Origin: Saprospiraceae bacterium | GTDB taxonomy: Bacteria > Bacteroidota > Bacteroidia > Chitinophagales > Saprospiraceae | Direction: 5' to 3' | Assembly: GCA_017985675.1 (NCBI GenBank) | Contig: JAGNXB010000012.1 | Location: 1 to 64,000 of the forward strand | DNA length: 64,000 nt | Shown here: piece by piece, positions 17,710-25,280 of the stretch | How positions within the stretch are numbered: the stretch's first letter is position 1 | How the letters are laid out: each line of letters starts with the position of its first letter | Translations under genes and position numbers: made by a program | The notes under the pieces: generated by a model | What the model saw: only the letters and a program-made list of their open reading frames with translations | What the model was told of the DNA's origin: nothing | Database searches by the model: none

Positions 17710-18405
17710 ATGATTAAGCCGGAGGATATCTGGATTGTAATCCCGGCCTATAATGAAGGGCCGGCAGTTGGGGAAGTGGTTCGTCGAATACGATCCTGCG
17801 GGTATCCTCATGTACTAGTGGTAAATGATGGCAGCACGGATAATACAAAGGAGGAAGCTACACGTGCCGGAGCTCGTGTAGTGTCACACCTTGTCAATCG
17901 GGGCGCTGGTGCTGTAACGCAAACGGGCATCGCACTCGCGAGGCGAGAAGGTGTTTCTTACATCATCCAATTGGATGCCGACGGTCAGCATTATCCGGAG
18001 GATATTAGCCGTCTGGTCAAAGCAATGTCTGCTGCAGATTGCGATATTATTATAGGTAGTCGGTTTATGGATAAAAGTGAGGGTGTCCCTGCCATTCGTG
18101 TGGTTTATAATTCAATTTCCAATGTATTTACCAACTGGTTTTGCCATACCTGGTATTCAGATACCCAGTCGGGATTTAGAATGCTTAACCGGCGCGCAAT
18201 CGAACACCTCAATCTACGTTTAGACGGATTTGGTTATTGTAGTGAAATGATCGTACAGGCTGAGCAATGGGGGCTGATGATTTTGGAGGTGCCTATACGT
18301 GTTCAGTATACTGCTTATTCAATGAGCAAAGGACAAGACCTACACACAGGTATTATTACCGCATTAAATTTGCTTTGGAAGTTGGTCTTTTATCCCAAAC
18401 ACTAA
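17710..18405 (+). CDS. GT2 family glycosyltransferase, polyprenyl-phosphate sugar synthase-like (DPM1-like)
   Basis: This 231-aa GT-A enzyme has VIPAYNEGPAVGEVVRR at the N-terminus, the nucleotide-binding VVNDGSTDNTKE, the metal-binding QLDADGQHYPEDI and the DTQSGFRMLNRRA acceptor motif of the dolichyl/undecaprenyl-phosphate mannose or glucose synthase group. It lacks C-terminal membrane helices, so it is the soluble form. The next gene encodes a small DUF2304 membrane protein, a common partner that could anchor it. Likely role: makes a lipid-phosphate-linked sugar for the GT-C protein upstream (inference from context). Confidence 0.87.
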   Translation: MIKPEDIWIVIPAYNEGPAVGEVVRRIRSCGYPHVLVVNDGSTDNTKEEATRAGARVVSHLVNRGAGAVTQTGIALARREGVSYIIQLDADGQHYPEDISRLVKAMSAADCDIIIGSRFMDKSEGVPAIRVVYNSISNVFTNWFCHTWYSDTQSGFRMLNRRAIEHLNLRLDGFGYCSEMIVQAEQWGLMILEVPIRVQYTAYSMSKGQDLHTGIITALNLLWKLVFYPKH

Positions 18406-18411
18406 TATGCC

Positions 18412-18762
18412 ATGAAATTAGAAATTTATCAAATCATTGTTCCTTTTGCAGGAGTATTGTTTATCCTCGGATTGCTGCGAAGGTTTTGGATGTCGAAAGC
18501 GAGCTGGCAGGAAGCGCTTGTAGGTTGCACGTTCTGGCTGGGCATTATCCTCTTCGCACTTTTTCCGGATTTTTTTTCTAACCTGATTGCGCGTATTTTT
18601 GGTATTAAGAGCAATATTAATGCGGTAATATTTTTCTGTATCGGTTTGATTTTTTTCATTCAGTACCGATTGTTTTTTATGCTTAAAAAACAGGAGACCG
18701 CTCTAACTACATTAACGCGCAGACTGGCTTTAGAAGAAGCACAAAAGAAATCTGCGACGTGA
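18412..18762 (+). CDS. DUF2304 family small membrane protein
   Basis: This 116-aa protein has three predicted hydrophobic helices (residues 6-24, 34-53, 64-87) and a charged C-terminal tail rich in Lys/Glu/Thr (LKKQETALTTLTRRLALEE). Size, layout and position right after a DPM1-like glycosyltransferase fit DUF2304, whose members are regularly encoded beside such enzymes; their molecular function is not established. It begins 6 bases after the GT2 stop, and its stop overlaps the GTG start of the next gene (GTGA at 18759-18762), showing tight coupling. Confidence 0.75.
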   Translation: MKLEIYQIIVPFAGVLFILGLLRRFWMSKASWQEALVGCTFWLGIILFALFPDFFSNLIARIFGIKSNINAVIFFCIGLIFFIQYRLFFMLKKQETALTTLTRRLALEEAQKKSAT

Positions 18763-19844
18763 GGATTCTTTTTGTGCTGGAGCACTTTCATCCCTATATT
18801 GGAGGTGCAGAAAATCTGTTTTGGGAACTGGGCCGCTCTCTGGTCCTGCAGGGCCATTCTGTCGGTGTGGTGACGACCAGGTTTCGGAATGATCTCCCTG
18901 TCAAAGAAATTGTTTCCGGAATTACTATTTATCGCGTTTCATGTTACAATCGCTTTTTCTTTTCATTTCTGAGTTTGCGTCAGATCTTAAAGGTGTTGCC
19001 GGATTATGAGATCATTCAAACGACATCGTACAACGCCGCTTTACCTGCCTGGATAGCTGGTTTATTGCATAAAAAGCCAGTGGTTATTACCTTTCATGAA
19101 GTCTGGGGTAGATTATGGTGGAAATTGCCCTTCATATCCTTGCCGCTTCGGGTGGGCTTTTTTCTTTGGGAGCAAATGGTACTTCGTTTGCCTTATGCGA
19201 AAGTTGTTGCGGTTTCTGATGCTACCCGCCAATCACTTATTAAATCAGGCCTTCGTCCAGACAATGTGGAGCTCATCTACAATGGTCTGGATTATTCTGA
19301 ATTTGAAGGCCTTGCCTGGGAGCCACCCACACAATTTACATATACCTATTTTGGACGATTGGGAACATCCAAAGGACTTGAATTACTTATGCCAGCTGCT
19401 TCAAAGTTTGCGCTGACTCACCCGGATAGTCGATTTAAATTGATTATTCCAAAATATCCTGTTGCCATTTATAACTGGGTGAAAGCTAAAATTAAACAAT
19501 GGCATATGGAGGATCATGTCATTTTACTGCATGACCTTTCACGTAAAGCGTTGTTCAGCGAGGTTCGTACATCTTCCTGTGTTGTCATTCCATCACATAG
19601 TGAAGGATTTTGTTTTGTAGCTGCAGAAGTTGTTGCTCTTCAGGTGCCAATTATTTCGTCCCAACGCACAGCACTCAAAGAAGTAGCCGGAGGAAAGCTG
19701 ATTGAAATAGGTGATTTGGATGAAAACGGTGTTTATAAAGGCCTTGTGGAAGCATATAATCAGCAATGGGAGGAGATAACGCCCATACAATTCGCACTTT
19801 CTGCTTCTGTGGCACAATATGTACGACTATTTCAATCACTTTAA
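18759..19844 (+). CDS. Glycosyltransferase family 4 protein
   Basis: This 361-aa GT-B enzyme starts at GTG 18759, overlapping the DUF2304 stop. Motifs: LEHFHPYIGGAENLFWEL at the N-terminus, VSDATRQSLIKSGL, IYNGLDY in the linker, FGRLGTSKGLELLM, and the donor site HSEGFCFVAAEVVALQVP with the Glu-x7-Glu pattern. It belongs to the group of GT4 enzymes that build cell-surface glycans or glycolipids. It is the last gene of the plus-strand glycan operon. The next convergent gene ends about 116 bp further, and the terminator in between has its U-tract on the other strand. Confidence 0.87.
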   Translation: MRILFVLEHFHPYIGGAENLFWELGRSLVLQGHSVGVVTTRFRNDLPVKEIVSGITIYRVSCYNRFFFSFLSLRQILKVLPDYEIIQTTSYNAALPAWIAGLLHKKPVVITFHEVWGRLWWKLPFISLPLRVGFFLWEQMVLRLPYAKVVAVSDATRQSLIKSGLRPDNVELIYNGLDYSEFEGLAWEPPTQFTYTYFGRLGTSKGLELLMPAASKFALTHPDSRFKLIIPKYPVAIYNWVKAKIKQWHMEDHVILLHDLSRKALFSEVRTSSCVVIPSHSEGFCFVAAEVVALQVPIISSQRTALKEVAGGKLIEIGDLDENGVYKGLVEAYNQQWEEITPIQFALSASVAQYVRLFQSL

Positions 19845-19846
19845 TG

Positions 19847-19886
19847 AAAAAAGCCTTTGACAACCATTACTTGGTTGCCAAAGGCT
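19847..19886 (-). terminator. Intrinsic terminator of the LTxxQ lipoprotein gene
   Basis: The stem AGCCTTTGACAACC (19852-19865) pairs with GGTTGCCAAAGGCT (19873-19886) with one A-C mismatch and a 7-base loop. On the minus strand the hairpin is followed by a run of six T (19852-19847), so it terminates the minus-strand lipoprotein transcript. On the plus strand there is no U-tract, though the stem could still slow read-through from the glycan operon. Confidence 0.8.
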
Positions 19887-19959
19887 CCTTTAAAGCGGAT
19901 GGTTTTACTTTGTTAATGGGTAAATACCCATGTATTTCGAACAATCCTTTTAGACAAAA

Positions 19960-20364
19960 TCAATTATTCGCTTCGCGCTTCTGTTTGTTTTCTTGCTGCT
20001 TTTGTTTGTATGCAGCGGCCTGCTCTGGGGTTAGCACTGTAGATGTTACTTCAGCCTGAAATTGAGCGATTTTTGCCCGGCGTGTTTCCTTGTCAGTAGC
20101 CGCCTGAAGGTCGTACTTCGCAGCGATATCAGTGATTTGTTGTGACTGTTCAGGAGTTAGTGCAAGTCCCAATTGGTCGAAAATTTTTGTAAAGCGCTCT
20201 GCAGGATTTGCAGCTTTGGTGTTTTGCTGTGGCGCCTGGGCAGCTGGTTCGCCAGATTGTTCTGTGCCGGTAGCATCTTCTGTTGATGCCGTTTTGGGAT
20301 CATTGCAAGCAGCTATAAAGCCTAGCAAACTCAGGACAAGTCCAAAAAGAAAGATGTTTTTCAT
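19960..20364 (-). CDS. Small lipoprotein with Spy/CpxP-like LTxxQ motifs
   Basis: The protein has 134 aa from ATG 20364; the upstream in-frame start at 20409 would precede the signal peptide by 15 residues and is less likely. A lipoprotein signal peptide ends in the lipobox GFIAAC (Cys20). It is followed by a low-complexity Thr/Gln/Ala linker and a helical, Gln/Lys/Ala-rich domain with two LTPEQ motifs. LTxxQ repeats are the mark of Spy/CpxP-type periplasmic chaperones, so an envelope-stress or chaperone role is possible, but the similarity is short. It is transcribed alone, with its own terminator. Confidence 0.7.
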   Translation of the reverse strand: MKNIFLFGLVLSLLGFIAACNDPKTASTEDATGTEQSGEPAAQAPQQNTKAANPAERFTKIFDQLGLALTPEQSQQITDIAAKYDLQAATDKETRRAKIAQFQAEVTSTVLTPEQAAAYKQKQQENKQKREANN

Positions 20365-20540
20365 AGTGAAAAAGTTTAGGGATAAAATTACAAGTGATGA
20401 ATAGTACATTAAGGTCGAAAACCATTTGGCATGAGCGCTTCAGGTTTTGGTCTTTTGAAATTTAAGTTACAAATTTAGCCATTGTTCTATCAATTCATTG
20501 ATTTTGTCCATCAATAATTGAAAGTTATTGCATTTGGGGG

Positions 20541-21893
20541 TTAAGCCATTGCTGCATTCACCGCACATAATTGGATGAGATCTGCTTCTTTGCTATGATC
20601 TTTCAGATTTCTGAATTTTTCAATCATGTTGGCACTTCGCAAAGATGCAATCGCCTTCCGGTAGCGTTCACTTTGATTGAAAAAGTCACCCGCCAAAAGC
20701 AAATGATACACAGAATAAATCGCTTCCAATTGTTCATGGCCGATACCGTCTGATCCGGCAAGTTCAGGAAAATGAATGGCGGAAGGCTCATAAAATGCGG
20801 TAATAAGGTCTTCTACGACTTTATATCCATTTTCCATTAGCTCATACCCCGATTGCAATCCGGCCAGATTGCCTTCACGGATAGCCTGTACAATACCGGG
20901 GGTTATAACCTTGGCACTTTTGAGGCCGAGATAGATCCCACTGGAAAAAATTGGATCCAGGAATGCTGCAGCATCACCTACTATGGCATGTGTAGGCCCA
21001 TATTTTTCAGAGGCATAATAGGAGAAATCACCATTACTCACAACATCCCAACACATCGAAGCATCTTTGATAATGCTGGATACCAAAGGTGATTCACTGA
21101 GCTCCTGAAGGTAAAAGGCTTCTTGCCATTTTCTTGCGCCGTGTTCCTTCATTAAAATCTGCCGCTGTTCCTGGGCATAGTCCATATTGATGGCAAGTCC
21201 AACACTCAATCGATTATCGTTCAAAGGGATCAGCCAAATCCAACCCAGCTTTTTACCTCCAAAATGGACGATGGTAATATTGCCGTTGGCAAGCGAAGGG
21301 GTCAGATGAACATTCTCCCAATGTGAACTCAACGCAAGACGCACGTTGAGACTTTCAAATTTTTTCTGGATGCCTAGTTTTTTGGCCAGAAAGCAGTCCT
21401 GCCCGGAGGCATCCACAAGAAACTTGGCCCTGATGTCTAACATGCCCTTTTCAGGATGCTTGGCCTTAACTAAAACACCGCCTCCCGGTGCTTGAAGATC
21501 CGCTTCAACAACCTGCATCTCTTCCCAGGCTTCGGCACCTTCTTTGCGACTGTTGTTGAGCATCATTTCATCAAAATGGGCCCGGCGCGCATGGAATGAA
21601 ATACTTTCCGGTCCATCCAGCATTTTATCAAAACACCAATGTGAGCTTTTTGCACCATCCGGATTAGAGAAGGTGACGCCGGGTTTGCGAGAAAAACGCC
21701 GCTTCATTTCATCCAGAACGCCTAACTCATCAAATAAACTGTAGCAATAGGGTAACATCGATTCACCGACATGTTCCCGCGGAAATTTTTCTTTTTCAAG
21801 GACAAGTACGTTGACACCTTCCCTTGTTAAAAAAGTAGCCAGAGAGGATCCTGTAGGGCCCCCACCAATGATGATGACATCAAACTCGTTCAT
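20541..21893 (-). CDS. Flavin-dependent halogenase-like enzyme (PltA/phenol-pyrrole type)
   Basis: This 450-aa FAD enzyme shows the Rossmann motif IIGGGPTGSSLA (9-20), FPREHVGESMLP (37-48), the halogenase signature WIWLIP (218-223, consensus WxWxIP), a lysine in SRKPGVTF (Lys70) where the halogenase active-site Lys is expected, and GDAAAFLDPIFSSG, which is very close to the same segment of pyrrole halogenases. It is the last gene of an operon that encodes an adenylation enzyme, a PltE-like dehydrogenase and a carrier protein. The predicted reaction is chlorination or bromination of a carrier-bound pyrrole using FADH2, O2 and halide. A related non-halogenating monooxygenase or reductase (geranylgeranyl-reductase superfamily) is the main alternative. 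No flavin reductase is nearby. Confidence 0.72.
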   Translation of the reverse strand: MNEFDVIIIGGGPTGSSLATFLTREGVNVLVLEKEKFPREHVGESMLPYCYSLFDELGVLDEMKRRFSRKPGVTFSNPDGAKSSHWCFDKMLDGPESISFHARRAHFDEMMLNNSRKEGAEAWEEMQVVEADLQAPGGGVLVKAKHPEKGMLDIRAKFLVDASGQDCFLAKKLGIQKKFESLNVRLALSSHWENVHLTPSLANGNITIVHFGGKKLGWIWLIPLNDNRLSVGLAINMDYAQEQRQILMKEHGARKWQEAFYLQELSESPLVSSIIKDASMCWDVVSNGDFSYYASEKYGPTHAIVGDAAAFLDPIFSSGIYLGLKSAKVITPGIVQAIREGNLAGLQSGYELMENGYKVVEDLITAFYEPSAIHFPELAGSDGIGHEQLEAIYSVYHLLLAGDFFNQSERYRKAIASLRSANMIEKFRNLKDHSKEADLIQLCAVNAAMA

Positions 21894-21983
21894 GAGATTG
21901 CATTAAATAGTAAAAAAGATATGTTCCGTCTTCAGGGGAGAAAAACACCCCATTAACAGGAAGTTTGGTTGTTTTGTTCTTGT

Positions 21984-23132
21984 TCATAATCCCATTGATT
22001 GTGCAATAATTGTTTTTTGCATTTCAGAGGTACCTGAATAGATTGTACTACTCAGAGCATCCATTTGGGATTGTTCTACATCCGCATCAAAAATACCCGC
22101 AGATTGAAAGATGGCAGATATGCGCAGTGTTGACATTTTGTATAATTCACTAATCTGAAATTTCACCATTGCAGCTTCACGACCAACTGATTTGCCTTGA
22201 TCCATTTTCCAGGCTGTAGCGTAAGCTAACAAGCGGGTTGCTTCCAGGCGCGATTGAATTTCAGCCAGTTCATGGCTAACTGCCTGTCGGCTTTCTCTGG
22301 CCAGGCCATTGCTATACTGCTGCCTTACCAGACCCACGGATTTTTCTACTAGCCGTTGGAGGTTACCCATATGACAACCGCCCAGACATACTCGTTCCCA
22401 TTCCATGGACCTGTTGAATATGTGGGCACCACGACCTGCCTGCCCCACTAAAAAAGATGGATCAACCTTGGTCTGCGTAAAATAGAGGCTACTTAATGCG
22501 CTGCTCTTTAATCCGGCCTTTTCCAACTCTGGGCCCGAAGTAAATTCATGCATCGTTCGATCCAGCCAAAATGCACTTATCCCACCCATAAATCCGCGGC
22601 CCGGGTCAGTAGCCGCATACAAAAGCAGCGTGTCAGCAACTGGTCCATTGCTCACAAAGGATTTTGTACCATTAATCTCATAACCCTGATTGCCTAGTAT
22701 GGCCGTTGTTTGCATTTTAAATGCATCAGATCCTGCATTGGGCTCACTCATTGCATTTGCTGCAATTAGATTGCCGTTGGATAAACGATGTAAATACTTT
22801 TCTTTCAACTCAGCAGAGCCAAATAACCAAAGAGGCACTACACAGGCTAGCAAATGGGCACTTATAGCAAAATTGAATCCATTGTCACGGCTGGTGTGTC
22901 CAAGAGCTTCCAAAGCTATCAGCGTATCCAGTGCTCCCAAACCCCTTCCCCCAAATGCCTCCGGTATAGAGAGACCAGGAAGTTTTAATGCGCCACTTCG
23001 TTCCCATTTTTTGCGATCAAAGGATTCATAATAGCCTGATCCAGTGGACGTATCAGAAAGATGTACTGCTACAAACCCCCGGATGTCGTCCAGTAGCACA
23101 CGTTGGGTGATGTCAGGGGTGAAGGAATACAT
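21984..23132 (-). CDS. Acyl-CoA dehydrogenase fold, prolyl-carrier-protein dehydrogenase-like (PltE/RedW type)
   Basis: This 382-aa flavoprotein belongs to the acyl-CoA dehydrogenase superfamily: LSIPEAFGGRGLGALDT (54-70), AMSEPNAGSDAFKM (127-140), KSFVSNGPVADTLL (157-170). The usual catalytic Glu position in the C-terminal YEGT motif is YSGTSEMQ here, as in PltE-type enzymes. A Glu in the MEWERVCLG segment (Glu246) is the likely catalytic base, as in isovaleryl-CoA and prolyl-PCP dehydrogenases. Predicted reaction: oxidation of carrier-bound L-proline to pyrrole-2-carboxyl thioester. It sits between the adenylation enzyme (23-bp gap) and the halogenase-like gene (90-bp gap). Confidence 0.75.
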   Translation of the reverse strand: MYSFTPDITQRVLLDDIRGFVAVHLSDTSTGSGYYESFDRKKWERSGALKLPGLSIPEAFGGRGLGALDTLIALEALGHTSRDNGFNFAISAHLLACVVPLWLFGSAELKEKYLHRLSNGNLIAANAMSEPNAGSDAFKMQTTAILGNQGYEINGTKSFVSNGPVADTLLLYAATDPGRGFMGGISAFWLDRTMHEFTSGPELEKAGLKSSALSSLYFTQTKVDPSFLVGQAGRGAHIFNRSMEWERVCLGGCHMGNLQRLVEKSVGLVRQQYSNGLARESRQAVSHELAEIQSRLEATRLLAYATAWKMDQGKSVGREAAMVKFQISELYKMSTLRISAIFQSAGIFDADVEQSQMDALSSTIYSGTSEMQKTIIAQSMGL

Positions 23133-23155
23133 ACTGTTATATTATCGTTTTAGGG

Positions 23156-24682
23156 TTAGAGTGATGCAGATAAAGCCGGATAATTAACCTTGAACGTGCT
23201 GGTTTTGGGTATTTCCTGGAGATGAAAAAACTGGTCAGGTAACATATACACAGGAATAAATCCAGTCAGAAATTCCTGTAGCTGGATCATGGATATCTCT
23301 TCCCCAGTCTGGCTTCCATAAAATGCAATGATTTGTGTTTCTGTACCATTCACGCCCTTTTGATGATTGATCACCCCCGCCTCACTGATTTGGGGATGAG
23401 CGTGCAAAGCTGCTTCTATTTCACCCAATTCAATGCGGTATCCATTCCGCTTTACCATGCGGTCCTTACGACCATGATAATGGATGGCCAGGTTTTCATC
23501 AATACGCACTAAATCACCCGTGCGGTAATACCGTTCGCCCTGGAAATCCAGCAGGCTCTCTTCATTCCGCTCCGGATTATTTAAATAACCTGCCATGACC
23601 GATTGGCCACCGACAAGTAGTTCGCCTTCCAACCCTGACTCAAGGGGCTGAGGAGTGTCACCGACTAAAATATAACACGATGCATAAGGGCAGGCAATGC
23701 CAATGGGGAAAGGTTCCTCCTGATGAGGATTTATCGTGTCTGGCAATGCGAAAAAGGTGCATACATTCGTTTCAGTAGGTCCATAAAGGTTATAAAATGC
23801 GGCATGGGACCAACGAGATCGCAGTTCATTCAGTGGGGCCATCGGAAAAACCTCCCCGGCAAATAAAATCAAACGAAGACTATCAAACTGATATCGCTCC
23901 ATCCGACCAAAACGAAGCATCATTTTCAAAGTAGTCGGCGTCGCATACCAGCAAGTAATGCTAAAACGCTGTATTACCTCACATAGTAACATGGGATTTT
24001 TTACGGATGCAGCATCAAGGAGCACTACACTCGCGCCTCTGCTTATTGCCGTATATAAATCGAAAATAGACAAGTCAAAATGGAAGGGAGCGATCGATGA
24101 AAAGATATCCGAAGAAGTTATTTCAAATTGATTGGCGCACCAATGGATAAAGCACAGGGCATTCGAATGGGTTATCATGACCCCCTTAGGCTTTCCTGTC
24201 GATCCGGAGGTATATAAGATATAAGCTAAATCGGCAGGAATTTTTAACACCTCTTCACTGGTGCGTTTCCATTGCAAAAGCACTAATTCCTTTCCGAATA
24301 ACGAAAAGGAACGCACAAGAAAAGGAGAATGGTCAGGCGTTAGCGCCTTAGCCCATTCAGGGGTAGTAAGAATGGCTGACGCCCGGGCATCAGAAAGGAT
24401 AAAACTGTTTCGACCGACAGGCGCATCCACATCCAGCGGAAGATAGGCCGCACCTGCTTTCACTGCGCCAAAAAGACATGCTACTGAACTTATGGACTTT
24501 GGGAGGCAAACGGCCACCCGGTCCGTTGGTTGAATGAAGGGTCGCAACATTCCAGATACAGATTCACTCCCTTCGGCAAGCTGACGATAGGTAGCCGATT
24601 CGCCATCAAGTTGGTAAAATGCAATACGGTCAGGATAGCCCTGTAGGGCTTCCTCAATAAGTTGACGCAGCGTATTCATCAT
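23156..24682 (-). CDS. Stand-alone adenylation enzyme, predicted L-prolyl-AMP ligase (PltF-like)
   Basis: This 508-aa ANL-superfamily enzyme has the P-loop YTSGSTGKPKG (157-167), YGPTETNVC (300-308), YRTGDLVR (386-393) and the A10 lysine Lys498. Aligning its A3-A6 region with GrsA-PheA gives the ten specificity residues D203, L204, F207, Y246, L273, A275, L299, V307, C308, K498 (D-L-F-Y-L-A-L-V-C-K). From memory this is the L-proline code of pyrrole-forming pathways such as clorobiocin and pyoluteorin. It would load proline on the 81-aa carrier protein encoded 6 bp upstream. There are no condensation or thioesterase domains. ATG at 24679 is an equally good start. Confidence 0.8.
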   Translation of the reverse strand: MMNTLRQLIEEALQGYPDRIAFYQLDGESATYRQLAEGSESVSGMLRPFIQPTDRVAVCLPKSISSVACLFGAVKAGAAYLPLDVDAPVGRNSFILSDARASAILTTPEWAKALTPDHSPFLVRSFSLFGKELVLLQWKRTSEEVLKIPADLAYILYTSGSTGKPKGVMITHSNALCFIHWCANQFEITSSDIFSSIAPFHFDLSIFDLYTAISRGASVVLLDAASVKNPMLLCEVIQRFSITCWYATPTTLKMMLRFGRMERYQFDSLRLILFAGEVFPMAPLNELRSRWSHAAFYNLYGPTETNVCTFFALPDTINPHQEEPFPIGIACPYASCYILVGDTPQPLESGLEGELLVGGQSVMAGYLNNPERNEESLLDFQGERYYRTGDLVRIDENLAIHYHGRKDRMVKRNGYRIELGEIEAALHAHPQISEAGVINHQKGVNGTETQIIAFYGSQTGEEISMIQLQEFLTGFIPVYMLPDQFFHLQEIPKTSTFKVNYPALSASL

Positions 24683-24688
24683 TGCGCC

Positions 24689-24934
24689 TTATTGCCTCTC
24701 CTTAATAAATGCTTCTATGAGTTCCAATGAGTCCAGATTGTCATTGCTGACTTCATGGGGCTGAAATTGGATGTTGAATTCTTTTTCAAGAAATTCAACT
24801 AACAGTAGCGCTGAAATTGAATCGATGAGCCGACTGCTTAGCAGTGGGGTAGTACTTGATAATTCGCCAGCTTTTACCGGCAAATTGAGTTCATTTAACA
24901 AATAGGCTCTTACGGTTTCCTGGATAGCTGACAT
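24689..24934 (-). CDS. Free-standing acyl/peptidyl carrier protein
   Basis: This 81-aa protein has the carrier-protein fold pattern: helix 1 (QETVRAYLLNELNL), then SSRLIDSISALLLVEFLE with the phosphopantetheine attachment Ser39 (DS motif), then the acidic helix 3 (LDSLELIEAFI). It is the first gene of the adenylation / dehydrogenase / halogenase-like operon and is the expected tether for the aminoacyl or pyrrolyl intermediate. It must be activated by a phosphopantetheinyl transferase encoded elsewhere. It is distinct from a housekeeping AcpP: DSIS instead of DSLD around the serine, and it is not linked to fatty-acid genes. Confidence 0.85.
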   Translation of the reverse strand: MSAIQETVRAYLLNELNLPVKAGELSSTTPLLSSRLIDSISALLLVEFLEKEFNIQFQPHEVSNDNLDSLELIEAFIKERQ

Positions 24935-25280
24935 TAGGTCTTAAATTAAGTTGAAAATCGATTGTCATGTTGAATAAACCCCTCCTTTAAGCCCTATCCA
25001 GATAGTCAATGAACAGTCTTTAGATTGAACTTTAGAGGAAGGATAACTTCCCGAGCACCGCCGATGCAATAGTTCTCAACAGCAATTTGTTGCATGAACT
25101 ACGCTATTCCGTTGACGCACATATTATAATTTAATCAAATAAGATGCCAATATCGAGCGCTCTATGCTGTTGGGTGACCGGTCATTAAGCTCAATTTTTA
25201 CCCAATCCCGATGTTGAGGATGAACAATTGGTCGTTTCTTTGCGTACATATTGCGCATTCTATTGCGTTAGAACGACATC
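24935..25280. other. Intergenic region between divergent operons
   Basis: This 346-bp non-coding stretch separates the pyrrole-type cassette from the BatA-like gene. I find no ORF, no strong hairpin and no clear consensus promoter on either strand. TTTCTTTG, about 50 bp before the ATG at 25281, is only a weak -7-like element. Promoters for both directions are expected here from gene orientation. Confidence 0.4.

Noticed and set aside
20541-21893. Alternative call geranylgeranyl reductase-like protein
   Set aside because: The same FAD superfamily fits in general, but the WxWxIP motif, the DPIFSSG segment and the adenylation/dehydrogenase/carrier neighbours favour a halogenase-like role; kept as an alternative in the entry.
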